DNA of 64,000 nt from JBBIPA01 sp963820495 (lineage in GTDB: Bacteria; Chloroflexota; Dehalococcoidia; GIF9; UBA5629), in the NCBI GenBank assembly GCA_963820495.1, contig CAWGAF010000002.1:62001-126000 (forward strand), given 5' to 3'. The notes beneath the pieces are model-generated. The model saw only the letters and a program-made list of their open reading frames with translations. It searched no databases and was not told where the DNA came from. This document shows, piece by piece, positions 1 to 9,093 of this stretch (the stretch's first letter is position 1; each line of letters starts with the position of its first letter). Made by a program: the position numbers and the translations under genes.

Positions 1-408
1 CATTACATTTATGATGTCATAATACCTGTGTCGAAGGAGTATGAACAAGAGCAAAAAAGAAATGCCAAAGTGATATTCGATGGAAACCAATCGAAGAAGG
101 AAGTATTGCAGGATGTAGCAACACACCTTAATAATAAATTAGCTGATAGGAAACCTCAAATAACAACGAAGCTTTCGCTGAAACAACAACCTTGGACCGT
201 TTACCCCGGTGATTTAGTATCGGACGGCGAGTGGCATCCAATAGACTATGATAATCTTAAAGATTGGGTTAAGCTAAAAAGGGATGATATGTATGACGGC
301 GAAGAGCGTAAAGGCGATCACTTTAGATATATATATAACAATCATACCGGCGATTATGAGATTCGTCTGAGCTCCAAATATAATATGTTGCACTATAATC
401 CTCCATAG
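1..408 (+). CDS. 3' end of an unrecognised protein gene
   Basis: The frame is open from the first base of the window to a TAG at 406-408, so this is probably the end of a longer gene. A GTG at 28 could start a 126-residue protein, but it has no convincing ribosome site. The protein is charged and soluble, with many Lys, Asp and Tyr, no membrane segment and no cysteine cluster. I do not recognise a family. It lies 22 bases upstream of an ADP-ribosylglycohydrolase on the same strand, so it may share that transcript. Any link to ADP-ribose chemistry would be inferred only from position. Confidence 0.45.
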   Translation, partial: HYIYDVIIPVSKEYEQEQKRNAKVIFDGNQSKKEVLQDVATHLNNKLADRKPQITTKLSLKQQPWTVYPGDLVSDGEWHPIDYDNLKDWVKLKRDDMYDGEERKGDHFRYIYNNHTGDYEIRLSSKYNMLHYNPP

Positions 409-430
409 AACGATTCTTACTGTTATAGAA

Positions 431-1537
431 GTGATAGATAATATAGGCTTGCTTACAAACCTTATAACACGCGGTACCGTCCGCATTTGTGATAGCCAGA
501 TATTCTATCACTTCCTCAAAGCCCTGCCCCCAACTTTCGATTATGACAAGGTCGAAGGTATGCTACTTGGAGTTGCTGTAGGTGATGCCCTCGGAGCAAC
601 TACGGAAGGGAAATTGCCCGCAGATAGACATCTGCTTTTCGGTGAGATAAGAGATTATATTCCGGGACGGCGCTCAGATAATCGTGCTATTGGAGTACCC
701 ACCGATGATACTCAACTGACTTTTTGGACTTTAAAGCAACTTATTCAGGACGGGGGGCTTATCCCTGACAACTTGGCAAAACGGTTCTGCAAGCACAATA
801 TTAGAGGCATAGGTAACGCAACAAAGCAATTCGTTAAAAATTACAAGGATAAGCATGTTTCTTGGTATAACGCTGGACTGGACTCACTAGGCAATGGGGC
901 TTTGATGCGTATTGCTCCAATCGTTATACCCTACCTCAAGAACCCGCACAACTCCATATATGCAGATGCAGCTCTAGATACCATGATAACTCACAATTCA
1001 TTTGGTAACACAGCGACCTGCGTTGCGTTCGTTAATATTCTCTGGGAACTTTTAGCGATGTCATCGGTTCCTGAACCGAACTGGTGGCTTGATACGTATT
1101 GTTCCGTAGCTCAACAATTGGAAGGTAGTAATAAACGATATCGCCCTAAAATAACACAGCATGATTATTACCAAGGGCCACTATGGAAGTTTACGGACAA
1201 AGTGGTGCGAGAGGCACTAAACAGAGGAATGTCTGCTCTGGAGGCATGCACTTGGTGGGGTTCAGGTGCCAGTTTGTTTGAAACAGTCCCGTCAGTCCTC
1301 TATATTCTTGCCACTCATGCAGGGAATGCCGAGGAGGCAATAATCCGTGCGGTCAACGATACCAAAGATAATGACACCATAGCGGCCATAGTTGGAGCGG
1401 CAGTCGGTGCATTGCATGGTTTAAAAAATATTCCCGATCGATGGATTGACGGGCTGACTGGCAGAACAAGAAGCAACGATGACGGCGAGGTATTCAAACT
1501 AATGTTTAGAGCGAAGGAAGCCTTTTGGAGCGAGTAA
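431..1537 (+). CDS. ADP-ribosylglycohydrolase family protein (DraG/ARH)
   Basis: This family removes ADP-ribose from modified proteins, nucleic acids or small molecules using a binuclear magnesium site. The hallmark first motif (GMLLGVAVGDALGA, about residue 44 on) is followed by PTDDTQLTFW, the Thr-Asp-Asp metal-binding motif. Near the C-terminus NDTIAAIVGAAVGALHG matches the second Asp/Thr metal motif. The fold appears complete. The start is uncertain: the GTG at 431 lacks a Shine-Dalgarno sequence, and the roughly 40 residues before the domain may be partly untranslated. The next gene, a 2H phosphoesterase, starts 2 bases after this stop, so the two are probably co-translated. The substrate is unknown. 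The family assignment is firm. Confidence 0.85.
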   Translation: MIDNIGLLTNLITRGTVRICDSQIFYHFLKALPPTFDYDKVEGMLLGVAVGDALGATTEGKLPADRHLLFGEIRDYIPGRRSDNRAIGVPTDDTQLTFWTLKQLIQDGGLIPDNLAKRFCKHNIRGIGNATKQFVKNYKDKHVSWYNAGLDSLGNGALMRIAPIVIPYLKNPHNSIYADAALDTMITHNSFGNTATCVAFVNILWELLAMSSVPEPNWWLDTYCSVAQQLEGSNKRYRPKITQHDYYQGPLWKFTDKVVREALNRGMSALEACTWWGSGASLFETVPSVLYILATHAGNAEEAIIRAVNDTKDNDTIAAIVGAAVGALHGLKNIPDRWIDGLTGRTRSNDDGEVFKLMFRAKEAFWSE

Positions 1538-1539
1538 GG

Positions 1540-2250
1540 ATGAAGTATACGCCCACTCCAAGAAAGAGATCAGGCACATTCCTTATTGAGTTTCGGCTGC
1601 ATGGTTACGCAAAGGAATACGCAAAAAATATTGTATACTCCGTAGCGAAGAAGTTCAGAGTCCGAGGTGTAACGAAGAAAAAGGTAGTTCCACATATATC
1701 CTTGTATGGCCCCGGTAAAACCGATGCTATCAGAAAAGTCATTTCGGTAGTAGAAAAAGTAGGGCGAACATATGCTTTAGTTCCCTTCAAGATAAAAGGA
1801 TTCAGTTACTTCAATAAAACACCAAAGGTTATATACTTTGATATAAGTCCTTCTCAAGAACTTGAGGACTTAAGGTGGGAGTTATCCAAAGAATTAAGAG
1901 GGATATCCACCTGTCAATCGTGGGATAGCCGGAGAAACCACTCATTTCATGCTACTATCGCCTTCAAGGATATTGATACAAAGTTCAATGGAATATGGGC
2001 TTATCTTAAGAGCAAGGAGGAACCGAATATAAACCAATTCCTTCTCAGAATAACGGTTTTAGGCTCCGGCGGGAGAATTGTATGCGAGTACGACTTAGCT
2101 CTGAAAAGACTTCTGAATCGTAGGGAATCATTGAGTAAATATTGGTGGCGAAGAACAATAAGCAGACTAAGGGAATTGCAGGGCTTGCCGCCTGAACCTG
2201 AAAAGCCGTTTTCTTTAATTATGTGGCTTAAGCAAATATTTGGATACTGA
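1540..2250 (+). CDS. 2H phosphoesterase (LigT / 2'-5' RNA ligase-like)
   Basis: Two H-x-(S/T) motifs define this superfamily: VPHISLYG near residue 54 and FHATIAF near residue 141. They are at the expected spacing, so the catalytic histidine pair is intact. Members hydrolyse 2',3'-cyclic phosphates or 2'-5' bonds in RNA ends, or ADP-ribose cyclic phosphate. The tail of about 50 residues after the domain is basic, then ends with an amphipathic segment (SLIMWLKQIFGY) that could touch membrane. I chose the ATG at 1540 rather than the upstream TTG at 1525 because it sits 2 bases after the ARH stop with GAG/AAGG-like purines before it. Pairing with an ADP-ribosylglycohydrolase suggests nucleotide or RNA-end repair, but this is inference. 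Confidence 0.75.
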   Translation: MKYTPTPRKRSGTFLIEFRLHGYAKEYAKNIVYSVAKKFRVRGVTKKKVVPHISLYGPGKTDAIRKVISVVEKVGRTYALVPFKIKGFSYFNKTPKVIYFDISPSQELEDLRWELSKELRGISTCQSWDSRRNHSFHATIAFKDIDTKFNGIWAYLKSKEEPNINQFLLRITVLGSGGRIVCEYDLALKRLLNRRESLSKYWWRRTISRLRELQGLPPEPEKPFSLIMWLKQIFGY

Positions 2251-2617
2251 GGGTAATAATTTTCCATATAGGTACTGGCAGCACGATATTTGTTACAAAA
2301 GGCGTTATACTGGGTTTTAAATCTTCTTTAAACGCTTCAAGCATTTATCTAGATTCATCCATTTAATCCCATTCGAGCTGCACTCTTCGACCACATTGTC
2401 TCCTTTTGCCGCTTCTTTTGCCGCTCCCCCGCAACGGTAGCACCTGTGCTCATCTGTGCTAACCTGTAAAAGTCTCCTATATAGGATTGTATTGAACGGT
2501 ATATTACGGGATAGAACTGGATACTGGACTCAGACTCCGAAGACCGATGATTTGTTCCGCTTGACAACTAAAACCTGTGCATTGTGCGGAAATGAAGGTA
2601 TAATCGGATACTCAGTG
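2251..2617. other. Intergenic stretch between 2H phosphoesterase and nuoN
   Basis: The two genes converge here. An 85-codon plus-strand frame (from 2456) has a CxxC pair but runs into the end of nuoN on the opposite strand and has no ribosome site, so I do not call it. I see no clear terminator hairpin or repeat. Confidence 0.4.
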
Positions 2618-4096
2618 CTACGAGCCGAAGATTCTTACAGCGGCTTCAGCTATGCTTACGAAACCACCGGGGATGACGCCGAGAATAAACACAGCAACGC
2701 AGCATATTCCTAAGGCAACGCGCAGCGCTATCGATGATGGCACCTTCTCCTCAGAGGCTGGTGCGCCTACCCACATCACTTTAACTACTCGCAGATAGTA
2801 GAAAGCTGAGATAACACTGTTTATGACCGCAACTATGACCAGCCATAGTAAGCCGTTCTGAACGGCACCGCTGAAGATATAGATCTTAGCAATGAGGCCT
2901 CCTGTGGGCGGCAAACCAATCAGCGAGATGAGGCAGAAGCTTAAAGCCAGCGCCAGGAGCGGTGCTCGCTTTATCATGCCGGTGAAGTCGTTGATTTCAT
3001 CGCTATTGATTTTATTGGTGATAGCGATGATGGCAAAAAAGGCTCCCAGGTTAGTTGCGGCATAGCTCATGAGGAAGAACATTAACCCGCTCCGCCCAGC
3101 AATGGCGTCAGCAGTTGATGCCATACCTGCGGTTGCCAAGCCAACCATCAGGTAACCAGCCTGGGCGATGCTGGAATAACCGAGCAGGCGTTTGATATTG
3201 TTCTGCATCAATGCTACCACGTTGCCCACGGTCATAGTGATAGCGCTTAAGACGGCGATTATCATGCCCCAGTCTGCACTGAGCCATGACGGTTGACCGA
3301 AAAGGACAAGCATAACGCGAGTTATGACAGCAAAACCGGCAGCTTTACTGGCAACGGAAAGATAAGCAGTGACTGGTGTGGGTGCACCCTCGTAAACATC
3401 AGGAACCCACATCTGGAAGGGGAAGCTGGCAATCTTGAAACCAAAGCCTCCGATTATCAGGATGATTCCCAGAAGCAGTGCTGGATTTTGCAAAATACTG
3501 GAGATAGGTAACGATTGCACCATGTCAGAGGCACATACTAGACATGTGTGACCGGTAGCACCGTAAACAAAAGCCATTCCGTAAAGGAGCACGGCTGAAG
3601 CCACAGCACCCAGCAGCAAGTATTTCAGTCCTGACTCGGTTGATTTCTTATCTTTTAGGAATGTGGTTAGCACATAGAGAGAAATACCACTTAGTTCCAG
3701 AGCCACGTAGACAGAAATCAGGTCTGTGGCTGCGGTTAAAAGCATCATCCCGAGGGCTGAAATCAGCACTAGGGCATAGTACTCCCCCTGGAATTTGCCG
3801 AATTTGCTGACATAGTCCTGTGAGGCTAAAATGACTAGGCCAGCAGCTATGGCAAGCAATAGCTTGAAGAAGAGGGCAAAGCGGTCTACCGCCAGCATTC
3901 CGAAGAAGATATCTACGGTGGGGGTTCCCCACAGGGAAATGGTAAAACCAGCGGAAACTACCAGGCCAACAATACTGACGCCTACCAGAACCTTCTTCTG
4001 TTTGACAAACAGATCCAGCAGAATTACTAGCAAGGCAAAAACCAGAAGAGTTAGCTCTGGTGCTAGCAAAGGAAGCTCGACAATAATCATCTTCAT
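2618..4096 (-). CDS. nuoN: NADH-quinone oxidoreductase-like complex I subunit N
   Basis: This is an antiporter-like proton-pumping membrane subunit of respiratory complex I. It has 492 residues, close to the usual length, and is almost entirely hydrophobic, with about 14 predicted helices. The conserved antiporter signature is present: FKIASFPFQMWVPDVYEG and the following TPVTAYLSVASKAAGF region, which supplies channel lysines. It is the last gene of the operon, 3 bases after nuoM. Because NuoEFG genes are absent from this operon, the complex probably takes electrons from ferredoxin or another donor rather than NADH (inference). Confidence 0.93.
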   Translation of the reverse strand: MKMIIVELPLLAPELTLLVFALLVILLDLFVKQKKVLVGVSIVGLVVSAGFTISLWGTPTVDIFFGMLAVDRFALFFKLLLAIAAGLVILASQDYVSKFGKFQGEYYALVLISALGMMLLTAATDLISVYVALELSGISLYVLTTFLKDKKSTESGLKYLLLGAVASAVLLYGMAFVYGATGHTCLVCASDMVQSLPISSILQNPALLLGIILIIGGFGFKIASFPFQMWVPDVYEGAPTPVTAYLSVASKAAGFAVITRVMLVLFGQPSWLSADWGMIIAVLSAITMTVGNVVALMQNNIKRLLGYSSIAQAGYLMVGLATAGMASTADAIAGRSGLMFFLMSYAATNLGAFFAIIAITNKINSDEINDFTGMIKRAPLLALALSFCLISLIGLPPTGGLIAKIYIFSGAVQNGLLWLVIVAVINSVISAFYYLRVVKVMWVGAPASEEKVPSSIALRVALGICCVAVFILGVIPGGFVSIAEAAVRIFGS

Positions 4097-4099
4097 TGT

Positions 4100-5590
4100 T
4101 TATAAGCCTATCAGTTTGATTATGGGTTCAATACCTAGCTTAATGACATTGGTCAGAATGGCTGGGTAGATACCGATCAATAATATGGCGGCGACAAAAC
4201 AGAATATGCAAACCTTCTCAACATTGTCCGCATCGGGCACTCCCTTGTATTTATCCTGGGGTGGGCCATAAAATGCTTTTTGCAACATCCAGAGTATATA
4301 GCCTGCGGTAAAGACGATGCCAAACACACCCAGCAGGGTATAAATCTTGATTCCCTGGAAGGCTGTGCTGGAGAAACAGCCAACGAAGGTGATGAACTCG
4401 GCAGCAAAGCCACTGGTACCGGGCAAGCCTAAGGATGCTAAGCCTGCGATGCTGAAAACGACAACGATAACAGGCATCTGCCGTGCCAGGCCGCCGAGAA
4501 TTTTAAGATTGCGTTCGTGAGTTTTATCATAAACCAGACCTACCATGGCGAAGAGAAGCCCAGTGATGATGCCATGGCTGAACATCTGCAGGGCAGCACC
4601 GGTAAGACTTATCTCAGTTAGGGCAAAGATACCTAGAAGCACATATCCCATGTGGCTGACGCTGCTGTAGGCAATCAGCCGTTTTAAATCAGTCTGTCTC
4701 ATGGTGACCCAGGCACCGTAAAGTACGCCGACTATGGCTAGAGCTGCCAGTATGGGCGCGGCTTGTTTGGCTATATCAGGTAAAACGCTGACACAAAGAC
4801 GGATCATGCCATATCCGCCCATTTTGAGCAATGCCCCAGCCAGAATGACACTTACTGCTGTCGGCGCATCAGTATGCGCGTCAGGAAGCCAGGTGTGAAA
4901 TGGGAACATGGGCAGCTTGATAGCGAAGCCAATGAAGAGTAGGAAGAACATACCAGCAAACGGGATAATAGGCTTGGCGATGGCTAGTTTCCCGCCTATC
5001 TCTAAAATATTGAAACTGCCAGTAGTAAAGTAAACGCTCAAAATGCCAGCCAGCATCATAGCGCTGCCGATGAGCGTGTATATAACGTATTTCATAGAGG
5101 AATATTCTTTCCTGCCACTGCCCCATATAGAGATAAGGAAGTACATGGGGATAAGCTCTAATTCCCAGAACAGGAAGAATAGAATCAGGTCCAGGGAGCA
5201 GAAGACACCCAGGATGCTTGTCTCAAGGAGCAGTAACCAGATAAAGTATTCGCGGGGCCTCAATTGGACCTTCCATGATACTAGTACTGCCAGGAAACCG
5301 AGGAAGGTCATAAGTATTACTAAGGGCAGACTCAGACCATCGACACCGAGATGATAGAAGCAATTTATGGCAGGGATCCAGGGTATTTTCAACTCAAATT
5401 GCATTCTACCGATGGCTCCAGCAGAGCGGTCGAAAAGACAGAAAATAGCTATTGACAGAGCAAAGGAAGCCAGGGTAAAGATTAGAGCTGTATACTTTAT
5501 TGCCTTTACCTCGTCCTTAGGTAATAAGGCAATAATGATCAGCCCTATCAAGGGTAGGGCAAGTATTGTCGTTAAGTAATAAGAGTCCAA
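4100..5590 (-). CDS. nuoM: Complex I proton-translocating subunit M
   Basis: This is the second of three antiporter-like pumping subunits of complex I. The core motif IKLPMFPFHTWLPDAHTDAP and the following SVILAGALLKMGGYG are typical of NuoM, as is the N-terminal FFLFWELELIPMYFLI with its conserved Glu. The 496 residues match the family, and the protein is polytopic. It lies between nuoL (11-base gap) and nuoN (3-base gap), in the canonical LMN order. No frameshift or missing motif was seen. Confidence 0.94.
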   Translation of the reverse strand: MDSYYLTTILALPLIGLIIIALLPKDEVKAIKYTALIFTLASFALSIAIFCLFDRSAGAIGRMQFELKIPWIPAINCFYHLGVDGLSLPLVILMTFLGFLAVLVSWKVQLRPREYFIWLLLLETSILGVFCSLDLILFFLFWELELIPMYFLISIWGSGRKEYSSMKYVIYTLIGSAMMLAGILSVYFTTGSFNILEIGGKLAIAKPIIPFAGMFFLLFIGFAIKLPMFPFHTWLPDAHTDAPTAVSVILAGALLKMGGYGMIRLCVSVLPDIAKQAAPILAALAIVGVLYGAWVTMRQTDLKRLIAYSSVSHMGYVLLGIFALTEISLTGAALQMFSHGIITGLLFAMVGLVYDKTHERNLKILGGLARQMPVIVVVFSIAGLASLGLPGTSGFAAEFITFVGCFSSTAFQGIKIYTLLGVFGIVFTAGYILWMLQKAFYGPPQDKYKGVPDADNVEKVCIFCFVAAILLIGIYPAILTNVIKLGIEPIIKLIGL

Positions 5591-5601
5591 GTCTGTTTAC
5601 C

Positions 5602-7539
5602 TCAACCAAATATAAATACACATACTGCAATAGCTATGATTCCCAGAACGATTGCCATAGCATAGATTTGTAATTGACCTGTCTGGGCTTGCCGTAGTGA
5701 CCTGCTGGTAGCTGCGGTGCCCTGGGCAATGCCATTAACCGCTCCGTCAATAACGCGAGAGTCAAAGAAAGCAAAAGCTCGAAAGATTCCATTTATCAAA
5801 ACTGTCTTCACAATAACATTTTCGTAAAGCTCGTCAAGGAAATATTTTCTGGAGAGCAGGATGTAAATAGGTTTGAAGATTCTGCCCACGGCTTCGGCTG
5901 AAATCCATTTAGCTCCGTACATAGCATAAGCCAGGAAGATGCCTAAAATAGCTATAATCAGTGACATTAACGGTATGGGGTGAGTAAGAGCGCCGAAGAA
6001 ACCTTCGATAAAGCTGTGTGCTGCTTCTCCACCCTCACCGCCATGTCCCATGAAGGCACCAAAGCCACCGGTAACATTCAGCCATCCTGAGATTATAGAG
6101 GGAATAGCCAGGAGTACCAGGGGGATAATCATAACCTTGGCTGATTCATGTGGACCGTGGTGAGCGCTGTGAGAGTTATGGCTGCTGTGAGCGTTGTCCT
6201 CTGGGGCACCGCCTCTATATTCGCCAGTAAAGGTAAGGAATATGGCTCGGAACATGTAGAAGGCGGTCATGAACACGGTAATCATAGCCAGGATAAACAG
6301 AGCTGGGTTCTGCATGGCGGAGGCTATTATTTCATCCTTGCTCCAGAAACCGGAGAGAGGCCAGATGCCAGCCAGGCTCAGCGAGCCGATAAGAAAGGTG
6401 GCGAAAGTCCAGGGCATTGCCTTGCGCAAACCACCCATCAACTTCATATCGAATGTGCCGGTACCATGGTTGACACTGCCAGCGCCAAGGAATAGCAGGG
6501 CTTTGAAGAAAGCATGGTTAAACAGGTGGAAGATACCGATGGCAATACCACCTGTACCCAGACCGAGCATCATATAACCTAACTGACTGATGGTAGAATA
6601 AGCCAGTACACGCTTGATATCGTTCATTACCAGTCCCATACTGGCAGCGAAAATAGCAGTAATACCTCCAATAATGGCTACCGTGGTCAGGGCTTCGTGG
6701 GAATGCTCGAACAAAGGATACATTCGAGCTACCAGGAAGACGCCAGCGGCGACCATAGTGGCGGCATGGATTAAAGCGCTGACTGGTGTGGGACCTTCCA
6801 TGGCGTCAGGTAACCAAACATGGAGCGGAAATTGAGCTGATTTGCCCATGGCTCCCATGAAAATGCCGATGGCGATCCAGGTAAGAACTGCTCCTCCCAG
6901 CGTTCCGGCTATAGCCAGCGCATGTAGTTCCTCAATGTTGAAAGTATGCGTTTGAGTGAATATAAGGAGGATAGCGGCCAGAAAACCAAGGTCGCCAAAA
7001 CGGGTAACTATAAAAGCTTTCTTGGCGGCATTTGCCGCAGAGGGACGGTGGAACCAGAAGCCAATAAGCAGGTAAGAGCCTAAGCCCACACCCTCCCAGA
7101 ACAGGAATGTAAAGACCAGATTGGAGGATGAAACCAAGCCCAGCATGCAGCCGGTAAACAGGGACATGAAGGCGTAATAGCGATGGTATCCTGTGTCACC
7201 ATCCATGTAGCCCTGAGAGTAAATCTGGACCATCAGGCTGACAGTAGTAACTACCACCAGCATTATTGCGGTTAGAGAATCCACCAGCAGCCCTATACTG
7301 AGATCAAAGTTCCCGATTGTTAACCAGTGTACGCTCGGTATCTCCAGCTTGTGCTCCGGAGTACCCATCACCGCTGCCAGTACCCAGAAGGAAAGCGCAC
7401 AGGCAATACCTATGGCAGTGATGGTAACATAACCGCCGAGTTTGGGGCGATGGTTAAAGAATGGCCTCAGAATAAAGGCGATAATAATGAGCGAGAGGAA
7501 AGGTAGGAGCAGAATTATCCAGGGAATCTGGTGTGGCAT
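5602..7539 (-). CDS. nuoL: Complex I proton-translocating subunit L
   Basis: This is the most distal pumping subunit of complex I, 645 residues with the long C-terminal extension expected for the lateral helix. The conserved segment GKSAQFPLHVWLPDAMEGPT and SALIHAATMVAAGVF are intact. One loop at roughly residues 450-475 is unusually histidine-rich (HSSHNSHSAHHGPHESAK), as seen in some NuoL proteins between late helices. The ATG overlaps the stop of the small upstream gene, implying translational coupling. The product is a membrane protein. Confidence 0.94.
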   Translation of the reverse strand: MPHQIPWIILLLPFLSLIIIAFILRPFFNHRPKLGGYVTITAIGIACALSFWVLAAVMGTPEHKLEIPSVHWLTIGNFDLSIGLLVDSLTAIMLVVVTTVSLMVQIYSQGYMDGDTGYHRYYAFMSLFTGCMLGLVSSSNLVFTFLFWEGVGLGSYLLIGFWFHRPSAANAAKKAFIVTRFGDLGFLAAILLIFTQTHTFNIEELHALAIAGTLGGAVLTWIAIGIFMGAMGKSAQFPLHVWLPDAMEGPTPVSALIHAATMVAAGVFLVARMYPLFEHSHEALTTVAIIGGITAIFAASMGLVMNDIKRVLAYSTISQLGYMMLGLGTGGIAIGIFHLFNHAFFKALLFLGAGSVNHGTGTFDMKLMGGLRKAMPWTFATFLIGSLSLAGIWPLSGFWSKDEIIASAMQNPALFILAMITVFMTAFYMFRAIFLTFTGEYRGGAPEDNAHSSHNSHSAHHGPHESAKVMIIPLVLLAIPSIISGWLNVTGGFGAFMGHGGEGGEAAHSFIEGFFGALTHPIPLMSLIIAILGIFLAYAMYGAKWISAEAVGRIFKPIYILLSRKYFLDELYENVIVKTVLINGIFRAFAFFDSRVIDGAVNGIAQGTAATSRSLRQAQTGQLQIYAMAIVLGIIAIAVCVFIFG

Positions 7540-7733
7540 TAGAGTTTTCTCAAGACCTCCTCAACAACATGGACTTTTTCCTGGGATACCAGTATGCGAT
7601 ATTCAGCCAGCTCTTTAGAGCCGACTTTATCTGACTCAGGCAGTATCCGTGTTGGTATTCCCTCGCCCTCAAAGAATTCCTTCCACATCTCTGCTATTAT
7701 TAAATTAGGCGCGCTTTTAACTTTGACCCACAT
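7539..7733 (-). CDS. DUF2007-like small protein between nuoK and nuoL
   Basis: This 64-residue protein (starting MWVKVKSAPNLIIAEMWKEF) resembles the putative signal-transducing DUF2007 family: an N-terminal strand, a helix with EMWKEFFEGEGIPTRI, and a C-terminal region with VSQEKVHVVEEVL. There is no membrane segment or cofactor motif. It is inserted within the complex I operon, 11 bases after nuoK, and its stop overlaps the nuoL start. That placement suggests a role in assembly or regulation of the complex, but no function is established. It is a real gene by its tight packing. Confidence 0.72.
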   Translation of the reverse strand: MWVKVKSAPNLIIAEMWKEFFEGEGIPTRILPESDKVGSKELAEYRILVSQEKVHVVEEVLRKL

Positions 7734-7744
7734 AATCTATCTCA

Positions 7745-8056
7745 CTACCATTTGGTTAAATCGAATTTATCAATGTTTATAGTCTCGCGGTTGCGATAAA
7801 TAGTGATGATGATAGCTATGCCTACAGCAGCCTCGGCAGCGGCTACTGCCATGACAAATATGGCAAAGACCTGCCCCGTAAGAGCCAGTGGAGTCACATA
7901 GCGGGAAAAGGCAACCAGGGTAATATTAACCGCATTAAGCATTATTTCAATACACATCAGAATGATTACAGCGTTGCGCTTAGCCAGCACGCCGTATAAT
8001 CCGATTGAGAAAAGAATCGCGGATAAAATAAGGTAATGTACTAATCCAACTGCCAT
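7745..8056 (-). CDS. nuoK: Complex I subunit K
   Basis: NuoK is a small three-helix membrane subunit that carries glutamates of the proton path. The length (103 residues) fits exactly. The second helix contains IILMCIEIMLNAVNI, including the conserved intramembrane Glu, and the third contains VAAAEAAVGIAIIITIYR with the second conserved Glu. It starts 4 bases after nuoJ ends. Confidence 0.95.
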   Translation of the reverse strand: MAVGLVHYLILSAILFSIGLYGVLAKRNAVIILMCIEIMLNAVNITLVAFSRYVTPLALTGQVFAIFVMAVAAAEAAVGIAIIITIYRNRETINIDKFDLTKW

Positions 8057-8060
8057 GCGA

Positions 8061-8549
8061 TTATTTCTCCCTTATTAGCACGATAGCGCCTAATACTGCT
8101 GTTAACAGCAGTATTGCGGTGATTTCCACGGGTAACAGGTAACCACCTTCACCGAATAACTTTTCACCTAGAAGCCCTGCCGTATTATCCAGCGGTGGGC
8201 TGGAGCTGATCATCCAATTAGTATTAACTGCGGTGAATACCAATATTATTAACAGAAGAATACCTACTATTATGGCAGGTATACGAAATTTACCCGAAGG
8301 ATTTCCCCGGTGGACGTCTCTGGTGAGCATAATACCCACCAGTAATAGAATAGATATAGCGCCGACATAGACCAGAATCTGTACCACAGCCAGGAAATCG
8401 GCGTGAAGCGTCAAGTAGATTCCGGCTACTACTATGAACAGCAAGATGAGAGCCAGGGCAGCCCTGAAGACATCGCGGAGAAATACTACCGCCAGAGCTG
8501 CGGCCACAGTTATTATGGCAAGTATCCAGAAAACAATATCAAACACCAC
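8061..8549 (-). CDS. nuoJ: Complex I subunit J
   Basis: This is a five-helix membrane subunit of complex I. The 162 residues show the usual pattern: N-terminal helix, RAALALILLFIVVAGIYLTLHADFLAVVQILVYVGAIS with the conserved pi-bulge helix region (QILVYVGAISILLLVGIML), a variable loop, and a final helix. The start overlaps the end of nuoI by 11 bases, so translation is coupled. Confidence 0.94.
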   Translation of the reverse strand: MVFDIVFWILAIITVAAALAVVFLRDVFRAALALILLFIVVAGIYLTLHADFLAVVQILVYVGAISILLLVGIMLTRDVHRGNPSGKFRIPAIIVGILLLIILVFTAVNTNWMISSSPPLDNTAGLLGEKLFGEGGYLLPVEITAILLLTAVLGAIVLIREK

Positions 8550-9093
8550 AACCTCTCTTCTTGCTCAGTGGTAGAAAATCTAGTTTCTGACCGCCTTCTT
8601 CTTTACTCTTCTTACCGTATATAAGTAAACTCTGCTTGGGTAGAGTTGCCTCGATCTTAGGTCGGTAGTAGCCACTGGGCTGCCTGATATCCGATGGCAT
8701 GAGGTCTTCCTTGCTAAGGATGAGCTTCCTGCGGCTATATTGGGATCGCTCATAGCTGAGTCCCATAGCCAGTGCCTCGTAGGGACAGGACTCGACGCAT
8801 AATCCACAAAACATACAGCGCCCGGTATCAATTTCAAATTTATCGACAATATACCTGTTGTCTTCCTCGCTATTGTGGGTAACGATCTCAATATTTCCCT
8901 GAGGACAGCTCTTAGCACAGGTGGCACAACCAGTGCATTTGTCGATGAACCAAACCAGCTCATTGCCTCTTATTCGCCGTGAAACAACTAACTTTTCTTC
9001 AGGATATTGCACGGTAATCGGGGCACGGAAAAGATGTTTAAGGGTTAAAGCCATGCCCTTGGCGATACCGATTCCGTATCTTTCAAACTTCAA
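8539..9093 (-). CDS. nuoI: Complex I iron-sulfur subunit I
   Basis: NuoI carries two [4Fe-4S] clusters (N6a/N6b) that pass electrons toward NuoB. Both motifs are intact: CTGCATCAKSCPQG and CMFCGLCVESCPYEA. The 184 residues include the usual N-terminal amphipathic segment. It overlaps nuoH by 11 bases and nuoJ by 11 bases. Since NuoEFG are absent, this ferredoxin-like subunit is a plausible entry point for electrons (inference, by analogy with other 11-subunit complexes). Confidence 0.95.
   Translation of the reverse strand: MKFERYGIGIAKGMALTLKHLFRAPITVQYPEEKLVVSRRIRGNELVWFIDKCTGCATCAKSCPQGNIEIVTHNSEEDNRYIVDKFEIDTGRCMFCGLCVESCPYEALAMGLSYERSQYSRRKLILSKEDLMPSDIRQPSGYYRPKIEATLPKQSLLIYGKKSKEEGGQKLDFLPLSKKRGCGV

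Noticed and set aside
2456..2713. Plus-strand 85-codon frame with a CxxC pair
   Set aside because: No ribosome site; its second half is antisense to the 3' end of nuoN.
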